From: Hygrophila difformis
Taxonomy: Eukaryota > Streptophyta > Magnoliopsida > Lamiales > Acanthaceae
NCBI GenBank assembly: GCA_030278955.1
Contig: JAOANR010000002.1
Coordinates: forward strand, 24,662,057-24,726,056
DNA: 64,000 nucleotides
Direction of reading: 5' to 3'
In this document: one piece after another, positions 10,807-22,326 of the stretch
Position numbering within the stretch: position 1 is the stretch's first letter
How the letters are laid out: each line of letters begins with the position of its first letter
The notes under the pieces: model-generated
The model's database searches: none
What the model saw: only the letters and a program-made list of their open reading frames with translations
Told to the model about the DNA's origin: nothing
Translations under genes and position numbers: made by a program

Positions 10807-11832
10807 TTATTTCATCCGATGTCCATGTTGACCACATCGGAAGCATGTGTCGGGTTGAGGGCATCCCCTCACCAGATGAGGTTGGTTACAGCTTAGGCAT
10901 CGGGGCACGTAGCCTTTACGGGTGAAAATCCTTCTATTATTGCCTCCATCGTTGCCTTGGGCTGGTCCATTTGGGCCTTTGCGAAGGTTATTCCTACCCG
11001 AGTCATTATTAGCTCCGCGGTCCTTACCTCTCTTGTCTTGTCCTTGGGGACCTCGGCTAGACTCACCTATCGCCCTCCGCTTCAATCCCTGAACTCGTGC
11101 AACCGCTACCGCACAATCATAAACAGCTTGCGGGTCAGAGTAGTGCACACCCGTGATCACTTCCCTTATAGCCAGGTTTAACCCCGTCTCAAATTTCTGA
11201 GCCTTGTCGGAGTCAGTTGGTACTAGCCTCGTAGAAAATCGTACTAGCTCCTTGAATTTGGTGTAGTATTCTTGCACTGTCTGTGCGCCTTGCCTTAGGT
11301 TGATGAATTCCTCGTACTTCGCCGCTTTTGTGCTTAACGGGTAGAACCTCTCCCTCAGAACTTCCTTAAAATCTTCCCAAGTGTAGGCTTTCTCGTCTTC
11401 CACTACTTTCCTCTGGAGGTTTTGCCACCACTCATCGGCTTCACCTCCTAGGTAGTAAGTTGCTGCATGTATCTTTTCCTCATTAGGGCATTTGATAGCG
11501 TTTAAGAGTTTATCGAACGTACGGATCCACTCCTCTAGTTTGGCGGGATCTTCCTCCCCATCATAGTGTGGTGGTTGATAGGGATTTACCAAAGCTAGAT
11601 AGTTGTTTCGAGTTACTGGCGGAGGTATTGCCGCTTGTGCCCTATGCACCTCGGCGTTTCCTAATACTACGAGTACTTCTTCTACAATCCTTAAACGTTC
11701 ATCCATGTTGTTGGGAAGATGAGGCGCTCGATCTCCTATGTTCGGAGGAATCTCATTGTTGTTAGGTGCGCTTGGGAGGTCAGTGTCAGTGCCGTTTGGA
11801 CTTACTTTCCTCGGCTTTCTCCTAGGTGCGAT
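10807..11832 (-). pseudogene. gag: TE-3 gag (capsid and zinc knuckles, start and last cysteine lost)
   Basis: The capsid protein packages element RNA in the cytoplasm. The frame runs from APRRKPRK through MDERLRIVEEV to the capsid core (PYQPPHYDGEEDPAKLEEW, YLGGEADEWW, FINLRQG, YYTKFKELVRF, VPTDSDKAQKF), a basic Gly/Asn-rich linker, and two CCHC knuckles starting at CLSC and CFRC. The expected start codon is ATC at 11832 where TE-6 and TE-9 have ATG before APRG. The frame ends GHRMK-stop-C: the codon before the last knuckle cysteine is a stop (GAA to TAA). A start at MDERL (11706) would still give 299 residues. Downstream, pol is deleted. Confidence 0.9.
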
Positions 11833-12438
11833 TTTCTGTTATTAAGCACGCGAAGGTGAGTTTCTAAGTGATCAAGATCTAGGACTAAGGCAAAGTTAGT
11901 CTCAAGTTAACGCTTCTAAGTCAAGTCTCAAGGTCATGTCGAACACTGGAGTGAGAAGTTTAGGTATCACATATGATTCACATAAGAGGTTAGTACAGAT
12001 ATTTATGTATGCATATGCATATGTAATCCCCCCCAATAAAAATTTAATGCATGCATTTATTTATCCATGGGTTTTAAAAATAAATTTATTCCATGGACAG
12101 ATTAATATAAGGATAAAAGGTTTGGGCCACTATATTGGGCCGAAGGAAATAAATTATTTGGGCTTTAAGTAAAAACAAGGTTATTGGGCCGAAATAATTG
12201 GGCCAACATAGTAATTAAATATTGGGCTAAAGATTTGGGCTAGGAAAAATAAATTTTGGGTTCAAAAGGTTTGGGATTTAAAATAATAAATTTGGGCTAA
12301 AAGTTAGGGCTTAGAAAAAAATTTGGGATCAAAAATGTTAGTTTAAAAATAATAATGGATTTTTAAATATAATACTAGTTTAAAAATAATACTTGTAATA
12401 GTTTAAAAATAATAATACTAGTTTTAAAAATAGTCCGG
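11833..12438 (-). other. TE-3 leader between primer site and gag
   Basis: 606 bases without a supported gene. It holds a conserved inverted repeat of TCCATGG/CCATGGA around an A/T loop (12064-12097), a C-run (12028-12034; G-run in the RNA), and GCATATGCATATG beside it. The coiled-coil ORF seen at this place in TE-1, TE-6, TE-7 and TE-9 is absent. Confidence 0.75.
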
Positions 12439-12450
12439 GCTCTGATACCA
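12439..12450 (-). promoter_or_regulatory. TE-3 primer binding site (tRNA-iMet)
   Basis: The minus strand reads TGGTATCAGAGC, complementary to the 3' end of plant initiator methionine tRNA. It lies 3 bases inside the 5' LTR (12454-15577). It primes first-strand synthesis. Confidence 0.93.
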
Positions 12451-12453
12451 CTT

Positions 12454-15400
12454 TGTAACACCCCGGATTTGATAACCCAGGCATGGATGTCACCGCCACA
12501 CCTCCCTAGCAAGACACGGTTTCTCCGAGCTTGCTAAAGAGATGCAAGGCTATGGTTTTTCGGAATTTAAAACATTCAAACGGCCCATTGCAATATAACA
12601 AAAAAAAAAATCATAATATCAAAGTTGCAGCGGAAAGTAATATTTACATATGTATAATGCAGCGGAATTTAATTATAGGGCCGACATGGCCAAACACGGG
12701 TTAAACAGGCCCGTTCATGCAAGTTGTAATTAAATGCAGGAATTTAAAAATAGAGTTTTTCCCGAATGTTCCCATGTATGCATATGATGATGCATAATCC
12801 TCATACTCTGAAAGAAAAAGGAAAGAAAATATGGTTTGGTCAGCAAAACGTGCTGAGTAAGTTAACACCTACTATGATCAAGGGGTTTCAAAATCTTTAA
12901 TTAGATTTAAGAAAAACATGTGCATACAAGACATGATTTAAATTTTATTCATCTAATAATAATTTAATTACATATTTGAAAAGACAAAGATTTCCACAAG
13001 ATCATAATTTAACACACGTATAAAGAGGTTTAATTAAATAATTAAATTTTTACTCCGAAGCATGCATACAAACAACTCATCTATCAATTTAAAATTAATA
13101 ATTTAATTGTGTACTTGAACATGCATTTAATCCATAATAACAATGAAAAATTTAAGGACATAATTTTAAATGCATAATTTAAAGACGGGCATAAATAAAT
13201 AAATACTTAAAAACATTAAATCTTTTATTTCCCCGTTACGTAACCATTTCTCAATATTTTGTATAGCCGGTGATCCGGCGGCCGCAGCCGTGTCGTAAGT
13301 ATCTTGTATAGCCGGTGATCCGGCGGCCGCAGCCGTGTCGTATTTCAAGTATTTCATTGGCCGTTTTGGCACAGTTTCTCATAACATTCACCCTCGACCG
13401 TTTTGGCACGAAGCGAAAAGCTAGGGGGCGTTCTATTGAGCATTTCCCCCTACGTCGGTCACTCTCGGCGGTTTTGGCACGAAGCAAAAAGCTAGAGGGG
13501 CACTCCTTCGAGCACTCACCCCCTACATAGGTCACACTCGTCCGTCTAGGCACGATGCGGAAAGCTAGAGGGGCACTCTATCGAGCACTCACCCCCTACA
13601 TAGCCAAGTATCTCATATGTTTTAATTTAGTGTAACGGGATTTTTCAAAAGTATAGATATATCGTATTTCAAGGTCTCGACCGTTTGTTTCGATATTTCA
13701 CAATCTTTTCGATTTAAAATCATTTGACGCACAGTTTACGCCTTTTTAATTCAAAAATTCATTTCAAGTCCAAAAATTCTGATATTTTCACAGCATATCA
13801 AAAATACCCTAACGAACAACTTTCGTGTTTTAACTTTTTCGAAATAAGTTGAGAAAACATGTCAAAAATCGAGTTCATTGCCAAAATAGTTCACTGTCCA
13901 GTTACAGTTTTGACACAGTTTAGAAAATTGACTTTTTGACATAACAATTGGACTCAAAAAATTCTGAAATTTTATATGCACATACTAGACATGATTATCT
14001 ACAACTTTTATTTAGATTGCAAAGATCAAATCGGACTAGAAAATATAGAAACATGCTCATCAAGTTCGGATATGTTCACAGTCAGATTTCAAAAAGTCTT
14101 ATCAAGGCAGTTTATGTTTGATGCGATTTGAAATAGCAAACACCGACGAAAATGTCTGAAATTTTTAAAACCTAAATTAATGTGTTAGGATTAAAAGTCT
14201 AGTTTTGAGTTTTTCGGCTTGAACTCTCGAAATAGGGGTTTTGGTTCGATTTCAAATCTGTCACAGTTTCAAGTTTGAATCTCAAGGCAGGTTGGTTCTC
14301 GGCCATTTTTGGATATCAAAACACAATGAAAAATTATGAAAATTTTACACGAACAAGATCTATGTCTTAGGAACGTTTTTTATGTTTTAAGTTTTTCCGT
14401 TTGAGCATTTTTAAGGGTTCGAAAAATTCGCACCAAATCGCTGCGCCGGGGGTTTTTCGTGTTGACAGGTTTTAGAGTTACTAAATCTCTATGTTTGGCT
14501 GCATTTTACGTCACCCAAAACCAAGTAAGCATTAACTTACAGTGGCGATGATGTCTAGGACGTCTCTGGGTCGATGGGGGCGCTCACGCTTTCCACGAAC
14601 ATGTCCCAATTACTCCGTCTCCTCACCGTTGGCCCCGAAACGAAATCGAAAGTAAAAAAATCTAGGGTTAGATCGGATTTTCGGACTCGAAAACTTAAAC
14701 GAAAGCCTATGGACGACTTACCACAATCTGGATTACTAAAGAAGTTGTCCTCCACGCCTCCTTCGTCGATTTTCGTCGCCGGGAAGTCGCCGGAAAGTCG
14801 TCGGAAAGTGAAGAACTTGTGTTTTTTTCTTTTTTTCGGTTTTTGGGAGAGTTTTGGATGGAGGAGTGGTTGCAAGACTGAGGAATGAGGCTAGGGTTCA
14901 TCCAACCTCGTCCTAAATGTCTTCCCTTCGTCTGAGATCGAGTTTCCGAAGTCGGGGGGTTGAAATATGGCAAGAAATCCCCGAAATCGCGCAATTGGCA
15001 GCTGCTGTCTTGGTGGCGCGGGGTTGGCGCGGTTGTTAGCCAAAACCAGCGCGGAGGGCGCGCCGCCTGGTCTGGGCCGTGCGTCCGGACTGGGCCGTGC
15101 GATCCCGTCGGGCCTTTTCTCCTCTCTTTCGGACTTCTGTCCTCCTACGTTTTCGGGCTCGATTTTTCGGGTCATTCTCGGATCATAAATTCTTATCTTA
15201 AATTTATCTCGACTCAAATGAATTTCATGTTTGAAATCTTAAGTCCGTCGGTCTCGGGTTCGTCGGCTTCCAATTCGTCGTCTTTTGACTCCCGTGCAAT
15301 AACTTGTGTAATTAAATTTCTTCCCACTTCACGGGTTCTTGGAATTAGAATTATTTTCCTTCTTGAATTTAATTCCAATTATTTTGACTCAATTCATGGA

Positions 15401-15577
15401 ATGTCTTCGGACTTCCTTTCCCTCTTTTATTCCATTTTGAATTTTGAATCTATCGGCGTTTCATTTCCGAGCAATAATTTATTGTGATAAATTATTTTCT
15501 TCTTCTCGGAGATATTTCGACATTGATCGGAATAAATTTTATTCCTTTGGACGTTGATAAAAATCTGGGGTATTACA
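12454..15577 (-). repeat. TE-3 5' LTR
   Basis: It matches 7150-10289 almost throughout, with small indels (for example the A-run near 12600). It ends TATTACA followed by the GCTAT duplication. The ORFs at 14555-15487 are LTR shadows. Confidence 0.95.
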
Positions 15578-15582
15578 GCTAT

Positions 15583-16123
15583 ATTGTGATTTTATGGAAT
15601 CCCTGTCTATTCAGTTATGCAATTAAATTATTGTTAGATAAATAAATTAAATTATGGGGTATTGTGTACATGTTTTCTTTAAATTTAACTAATGGCTTTG
15701 AAACCCCATAAACCTGTATGTGTTAACTTACTCAGCACGTTGTGCTGTCCAAAACCATTACTTTCTTTTTCCTTCAGAGCTGAAGAATATGCATCATCAT
15801 ATGCATTCATGGGAATGTTGGGGAACACTTCATTTTTAAATCTTGCGCTAGACTAGAAATTGCATGAACGGGCTTGTTTAACCCGTGATTAGGCCATGTT
15901 GGCCCTATATTTAAATTCCGCTGCAATACATATATGTAAATATTATTTTCCGCTGCAACTTTGATGTATTATTTTAAACTATATATGAATGGCCTGTTTG
16001 AATGTTTTAAATTCTGAAAACCACAGCCTTGCATCTCTTTAGCAAGCTCGGAGAAACCGTGTCTTGCTAGGGAGGTGTGGCGGTGACATCCCGACCTGGG
16101 TGACCAAAAACCGGGGTGTTACA
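15583..16123 (+). repeat. TE-2 5' LTR, second part
   Basis: It continues the LTR after TE-3 and matches 19466-20005. It ends CCGGGGTGTTACA. Confidence 0.95.
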
Positions 16124-16126
16124 AGT

Positions 16127-16138
16127 TGGTATCAGAGC
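16127..16138 (+). promoter_or_regulatory. TE-2 primer binding site (tRNA-iMet)
   Basis: TGGTATCAGAGC lies 3 bases after the LTR end at 16123, complementary to initiator methionine tRNA. Confidence 0.93.
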
Positions 16139-16188
16139 CCAGAATATTTTAAAGCTATTTATTTGAAAGAAAATATCTGATACCAAAG

Positions 16189-16200
16189 TGGTATCAGAGC
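16189..16200 (+). promoter_or_regulatory. Second primer-site copy in the TE-2 leader
   Basis: TGGTATCAGAGC is repeated 62 bases downstream of the first site. It is preceded by TGATACCA, so the sequence forms an inverted repeat around AAG. It could be a relic of a strand-transfer or template-switch event; only the first copy has the correct spacing from the LTR. Confidence 0.7.
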
Positions 16201-16871
16201 CCGGATAATTTCTAAATTAATATTATTATTTTTAAACTACTATTTTTAAACCATTATTATTTTTAGATTATTATTATAATTATAGAAGAGCCCAAATTAT
16301 TCTTTTTGAAATTTCCTAGCCCCAAATATTTTTGAGCCCACATGTTCATTATTTATGACCCAATATAGAGGTCCAATGATTTTAATTATTATTTTAAAGC
16401 ATTTGTTCCATGGAATAAATTTTTATTTTTAAAACCCATGGAAACTTGACAAATATATATATATATATATAGTGCATTTATTTTTGGGGGGATCATCATG
16501 TGCATGTGCATATTGCATTTTCTATACCTTAGATAACCTAGAAGCGAAGTTGTTCTAACTTAGATCTCTTGCTACACCTAGATAACTTAGACGCTTGACA
16601 TCTAATTAGGAATGCTAACTAGAGACTGATCTTGCCTTAGTTCTAGATCGCGTTCATCTAAGCGCACGCCTAAGCATAACAAATCTCGACCTTAGTCATT
16701 CCTATCCTTGTACGAATTAGAAAATTTCCTTATTTGAAACAATAAAAATCAAGTCTTTATTAAAACACTCTCTATTCCAAAAATTTTGTTGGATTCCCAA
16801 ACAACAAATCCATTTCAAACGCACGGCTCATTTAAACCTTGACCCGAACCTTCTTGAGAATAATGAATAGG
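16201..16871 (+). other. TE-2 non-coding internal region
   Basis: This leader-type sequence has no credible ORF. It has the hairpin TTCCATGG/CCATGGAA (16406-16443), an AT microsatellite (about 16452-16471), a G-run (16486-16491) followed by TGCATGTGCATAT, and AATAAA at 16741-16746. It passes directly into the 3' module, so leader ORF, gag and pol are all deleted. Confidence 0.8.
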
Positions 16872-17161
16872 CAGTTATGGGGACATAACTGAAGTCCTAA
16901 GGGGGAGAGGATGTGATACCCCGTAATAATTTATTTTTGGAGTTCGACTCGATTAGATGTATCCTAAATAAAAAAATAAATAAACAAATTCGAATTGTTT
17001 TGAACTATGTTATGGCTTGATCCCTTCATAGGGTACGTAGGCAGCTTAGAAGTTTTAATTCTAAGTTCAGTCACAAAATAATAAAACAAACAAAAGACCT
17101 TAGTACGAGAAAAGCCGAAACACAACTTCGAGGACGAAGTTGATTCTTAAGGAGGGTAGAC
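16872..17161 (+). promoter_or_regulatory. TE-2 3' double module: two hairpins and two polypurine tracts
   Basis: Module 1 is hairpin CAGTTATG-GGGA-CATAACTG (16872-16891), tract AAGGGGGAGAGGA (16899-16911), then TGTGATACCCCG. The stretch between (about 16915-17120) contains TGATCCCTTCA and GGTACGTAGGCAGC, which also occur at the start of the TE-7 LTR. Module 2 is hairpin CAACTTCG-AGGA-CGAAGTTG (17123-17142) and tract AAGGAGGGTAGA (17149-17160), next to the LTR. Confidence 0.82.
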
Positions 17162-20005
17162 TGTAATACCCGAGAATTTTGCAACATAAAATAAATAAAT
17201 AAATAAATAAATAATAAAGAGAACATAATAAATAAATAAAGAATCATAAAAGATGAGAAATGGAATTTAAATTAAAAAGGAAACAAAATTCTGAGAACCC
17301 GGGAAGCCGAAGACAATTTAATCGAATAAATGGTTACACGGAAACCCAACACCGATGGACTCAATAGCCCGAGTCCAAATGTAAATTTAGATCCGAATAA
17401 AATTAGAATAGGAAATCGGAGCCCGAAGATACCCCGGAAATCGGAATCTGGGAACATAGAGGGATAGAAGTCCGAAAGAGATGAGGAAAAGCGCGACGGA
17501 TCGCACGACCCGCCCGGACCGGAGTCCAGGCGTGAGTGGCGCGCTGGCCGCGCGGTTGTTGGCCTTGGACCGCGCCATGACCGCGCCAACTGGCAGAAAC
17601 GCCCCTGCGATATTTACTCGCCCGAATCCGGATTTTCCGACTTCGGTTGAACACCTTGCGACTCAAGACCTCCTAGGGCTGCCTTTGGACGACCTTTAGG
17701 TCCTTTCCATCTATAAATAACCATCCTAATCAGCCCCAACTTTTGACGAAACCCTACGATACTCTCTATACACAAAACCCTAGATCCGGAAGTCGTCGGA
17801 GGCACAAAACCGAACAACGGGACTGACTTGGACGAAAATTGGGAGCCTTCGATCGTCGGGGTAAGATCCGATCTATTCTTGTCCATTCTTTTCCCGTTCT
17901 TGATTCAAAACGAATCCTAATTCGATCTTTTCCTATTCTAAACCCCCGATTCGGATCGAGAACGAAGAACCCGACGAACGAAGAGGATAAACGGTGGACT
18001 GGAAGCCACGCCTCCAAAATCGACGATCCCGGACGACTACAAATCTGTAAGTTAACGCTTACACGGTTTTCAGAGAGTTAAAATTCGTTTAATCTAAAGA
18101 ACTAAAACAAGAACTTGAAATCTGTCAACATGTGATTTCTACCGGCGCAGTGATTTTGTCTAATTTTTCCGAACCCTTAAAATTCTTCAAGCGAGATAAC
18201 TTAAAACACGGAAAACGTTTCTAAGACATAATCTATCTACTGTAAAAATTTCATAATTTTTCATCGTGTTTTGATATCCAAAAACGACCACGAACAGACC
18301 TGCCTTTGGTTTAGATCTTGAAACGGTGGTAGATTCTTAGTCCGAACTTGAGGTTGATTTTTGACTTAGATCTAGACTGATTCAGGATTGGTGCTAAACA
18401 TAAGAGTTGTAGATCTATATGTTAAGAACACCTCCGTATATTTTCAGAATTTTTCGTGATGATTTGATATATGCAATCCACCCGAAACCAAACTGCTAGA
18501 ATGTGGATCTTGAAATTCTTGACAGAACTTAGGTCAGAACTTGACGACGTTTTTGACTAGGGTTCTAGGGCGATTTAGATCTTTAGCCGAACATGAAAGT
18601 TGTAGACAAATGTCTTAAGAAGGTCTCTGTAAACTTTCGTTGAGTTTGGAGCTGATTTGCTATCGTAGATCTTGAAAATCTTGAACAGTTGTACACGAAA
18701 TTCGGACAGATTAATGATATGACGAAAATTGATGTTTTTCACCTACTTCCGTATCTCGGATTGAAAAATGTAAAACATAAAACTTGTTCATCTCTGTGTT
18801 TTGGAGTCACTGGTCAAATTTCAGAATTTTTGGACTTAAAAACTTGATTTTTAATGAATTTTGAAGTAAACGGTGGTTGACCGAGTCAAATATTGAAAAA
18901 TCTTGTTGAAAAGGATTTTAAATGATATCGGAGCGGATAGCGTCTTGAAATAGTATATTTTGAGAAACTTACTAAATTTGAGAAATTGGCCACTAAGGTT
19001 TAAATGAGTGGAAACTCCTTTGAGACAAAATACATAAACAAACATTTTCGAAATCCCGTTATAGCTAGTTTGAGCTTTCTATGTAGAGGGTGAGTGCTCC
19101 ATCGGGTGCCCTTCTAGCTTTTTGCTTCGTGCCTAAACGGACGAGAGTGACCTATGTAGGGGGTGAGTGCTCCATCGGGTGCCCCTCTAGCTATTTGCTT
19201 CGTGCCTAAACGGACGGGAGTAATCTACGTAGGGGGTGAGTGCTCTGCAGGGTGCCCTCCTAGCTTTGCACATCGTGCCTGATTGGACGATGGTGTTGAA
19301 CATGAGAAACTATGCCAAAACGGCGAGAGAAACTTGACTACAAATAAAAATCTTGATACTCGGCTAGGGATTAACGGGAAAATTTAAAAGACTTGAATAC
19401 TTTCCTTTGCTTATTTAAATTATGCTCTTAAATTATGTTATGCAATTATTTACCTTGGAAGCTATATTGTGATTTTATGGAATCCCTGTCTATTTAGTTA
19501 TGCAATTAAATTATTGTTAGAAAAATAAATTAAATTATGGGGTATTGTGTACATGTTTTCTTTAAATTTAACTAATGGCTTTGAAACCCCATAATCCTGT
19601 ATGTGTTAACTTACTCAGCACGTTGTGCTGACCAAAACCATTACTTTCTTTTTCCTTTAAGCTGAAGAATATGCATCATCATATGCATTCATGGGAATGT
19701 TGGGGAACACTTCATTTTTAAATCTTGCGCTAGACTTGAAATTGCATGAACGGGCCTGTTTAACCCGTGATTAGGCCATGTTGGCCCTATATTTAAATTC
19801 CGCTGCAATACATATATGTAAATATTATTTTCCGCTGCAACTTTGATGTATTATTTTAAACTATATATGAATGGGCTGTTTGAATGTTTTAAATTCTGAA
19901 AACCACAGCCTTGCATCTCTTTAGCAAGTTCGGAGAAACCGTGTCTTGCTAGGGAGGTGTGGCGGTGACATCCCGACCTGGGTGACCAAAAACCGGGGTG
20001 TTACA
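17162..20005 (+). repeat. TE-2 3' LTR
   Basis: 2844 bp, TGTAATACCCGAG to GGGGTGTTACA, with TATAAATA at 17712-17719 and the three-unit repeat at about 19083-19294. It is uninterrupted and therefore shows the empty site of TE-3. CGACG follows at 20006-20010. Confidence 0.96.
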
Positions 20006-20010
20006 CGACG

Positions 20011-22048
20011 ACACAAGAGTCTAGTAACTCTCGGAATACACTATTCTTGAGGTTCATGAATACCGCAGGAGCATTCGTGAGACCAAAGAACATTGAGGTG
20101 AATTCGTAGTGCCCATATCTCGTCCGAAATGCTGTCTTCGGTATGTCTTTCTCGGCGATACGCAACTGATGGTATCCCGATCTCAGGTCAACCTTTGAAA
20201 ATACCGAAGTTCCTTTCAGTTGATCGAAGAGATCTTCGATCCTAGGTAGCGGGTATTTATTCTTAATCGTTACTTGGTTAAGACCTCTATAGTCTATGCA
20301 TAACCGAAGTCCACCTTCCTTCTTCTTGACGAACAGGACTTGTGCTCCCCATGGTGATGTGCTCGGTATAATGTAGTAAATGACCTTTTTCCCTCGACCA
20401 CCTTCAAGGCATTCACCACCTTGGCACTCCTCTTTTGAGGCTGCATGTAGTAAATGATCTTTTTCCCTCGACTCTTTGCCAAAGAGATCTTCTGCTTTTG
20501 GCACTCAATAATGGCTTTGTACTGAGTCAGCCAATCCATGCCCAAAATGATGTCGAAATCCTTAAGGTCAAATTATATGAGATTCGCGAAGAATTCGTTG
20601 TTCTTAATTACTATCAGGATGTCGTCGTATCGTTTGGAGCACGATACCACCTTACCCGATGGTAATTGAATTCTTAAGTTAATGTTACTCAGTGCTGGTA
20701 GATCTAAGGTAGATAGAATTCTCGTGGAAATCAAAGAACAACTCGCTCCTGAATCAAATAAAACCTTTACAGGTACGCTTAATGCAGTGAACGTACCTGC
20801 GATCAGCTCGCCTTGAGGGGCCAAATCTGCTTGATTGATCACGTTCAAGCGTCCCATTGCTCCACCCTGATTTCTTTGCTGGTTATAATTTTGAGGTGGC
20901 CTTTGTGCCTGTGAAACCCTCTGACCTTGATTGTTTTTCTGGTTTGGCCCAGCTTGTCTGTTTCCCTGAGAACGGTTCAGCAGATCCGGCCTCTTCTCGA
21001 TACGGTCCTCTTTTGTCCAGCATTCCTTTATCATATGGCCTTCTCTGCCACATTGGAAACAATGCCCAGGCTTTGGACACTCTCGCACCAAGTGCGGGAG
21101 ATTGCACCGCGGGCATCTAGGTATGAAAGCGCCTGGATTTTCCGGCCTTCTGTTTCCGTTGCCTCCTTGATTGAATCCTCTGTTCTCAGGCCTCCTCTGC
21201 CCATCATTCCTTCCTTGGTCATTCCCTCTCCTGAAGTTGTTTCCACTGCTGTTCCGGTTCCTCTTTTCAAAGTTGTTCGAGCCCTTGCTCGATTCTCCAT
21301 GGTCCTTTCGTTTTAGTTGCTGCACACGAGCGATCGCCACCGCTCGATCATATACGGCTTGCAAAGTCGTGTATTGGCCTCCCACCAATATCTCCCTGAT
21401 GTTGAGATTCAACCCCATTTCAAATTTCTGAGCTCTGTCAGAATCGGTCGGTACAAGTCTTGGAGCAAAGCGGACTAGCTCCTTGAACTTCGTGTAATAC
21501 TCTTGCACCTGTGTGCCCTGCCGAAGGTTGATAAACTCTTCGTATTTAGCAGCCTTTGTGCTAAGTTGGTAGAATCTCTCTCTCAGCATCTCTTTAAATT
21601 CCTCCCAAAAGTAGGCGTGGTCGCCTTCAGCCAATCCTCCTAGATGGTTATGCCACCACTCATCCGCTTCCCCGCTTAGGTAGTAAGTTGCTACTCCCAC
21701 TTTCTCATTCTCAGGACATCTGACGGCGTTCAGAAGCTTGTCAAATGTCCGTATCCAGTCTTCCAGCTTTGCTGGATCCTCTTGTCCTTCGTAGTGGGGC
21801 GGCTGGTAGAGGTTCACCATCGCCAAATAATTTATACGGGCTGCCTGAGGCGGTACTGCTGCTTGGGCCCGGTTTACTTCCGCGTTTCCAAGAGCGATGA
21901 GGACTTGCTCTACCGTCCTAAGTCGCTCGTCCATCGCATTAGGAGCAGGGTTAGCTTGTCCACCGGGATTAGGCGGGCTTGCCCCAGCGGGAACATCAGC
22001 ATTCTCGTTGTTACGGATTTCCCTCCTCGGCCTTCCCCTTGGCGGTAT
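20011..22048 (-). pseudogene. gag-pol: TE-1 gag, protease and N-terminal RT (broken)
   Basis: Read right to left. The capsid core has MVNLYQPPHYEGQEDPAKL, YLSGEADEWW, INLRQG and VPTDSDRAQKF. It is followed by a basic Asn/Arg/Gly-rich linker and CCHC knuckles (CPRC...HLVREC, CFQCGREGHMIKEC). The aspartic protease has active site LFDSGAS and the C-terminal GMDWL. RT follows with [24 protein letters not shown] and [10 protein letters not shown], ending SCVVV at the TE-2 junction. Lesions: the gag start is ATA at 22046-22048, a stop lies at 20573-20575 inside protease, and a deletion joins the protease tail to RT, losing roughly 100 codons. A 28-bp repeat (20371-20398 and 20445-20472) sits at that junction. 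Confidence 0.94.
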
Positions 22049-22326
22049 TCTGATAATAAAGCACGCATGGTAAGATACAAATTCTAGGTCAGTTTAGAAG
22101 TCAAGTCAGAAAAAGATTCGAATCCCATCTCATAAGCTCTAAGCGCAAATAGACTCCAGAAAAAGGAAATAAGTACTAGGTTCCATTCGATAATCATGAT
22201 TTGATAACATTGGGAAAACTACATCGATAGACAATATGATAATAATGGTAGGATAAGCAAAATTCGGTGCGAATAGTAATAGGATAAGCGGGAAGTGGTC
22301 CAATGCAGGAGAACAGATATCACAAT

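Larger units (their letters stand above)
7150..15577 (-). mobile_element. TE-3: gag-only LTR retrotransposon inserted in the TE-2 LTR
   Basis: LTRs 7150-10289 (3140 bp) and 12454-15577 (3124 bp) flank a 2164-bp internal region on the minus strand. That region has a tRNA-iMet primer site, a leader, a gag pseudogene and the two 3' hairpin/polypurine modules; protease, RT, RNase H and integrase are absent. The layout matches terminal-repeat retrotransposons with a GAG domain. The LTRs are very similar. It is the youngest layer of the nest. Confidence 0.93.
4857..20005 (+). mobile_element. TE-2: coding-less LTR element (LARD-like), interrupted by TE-3
   Basis: LTRs of 2834 bp (4857-7149 plus 15583-16123) and 2844 bp (17162-20005) flank an internal region of only 1038 bp. 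That region holds a primer site, leader structures and the 3' hairpin/polypurine modules, but no gag or pol. Without TE-3 the element is about 6.7 kb. A 5-bp duplication CGACG flanks it. The two LTRs look nearly identical, so the insertion is young. Its proteins must have come from a related gag-pol element. Its size and lack of coding match large retrotransposon derivatives. Confidence 0.93.

Noticed and set aside
16127..16138. tRNA gene suggested by TGGTATCAGAGC
   Set aside because: Only the 12 bases complementary to the tRNA 3' end are present. It is a primer binding site.
20857..21316. Plus-strand ORFs over 20.8-21.4 kb
   Set aside because: They are antisense shadows of the TE-1 gag gene, whose capsid and zinc-knuckle motifs are clear on the minus strand.
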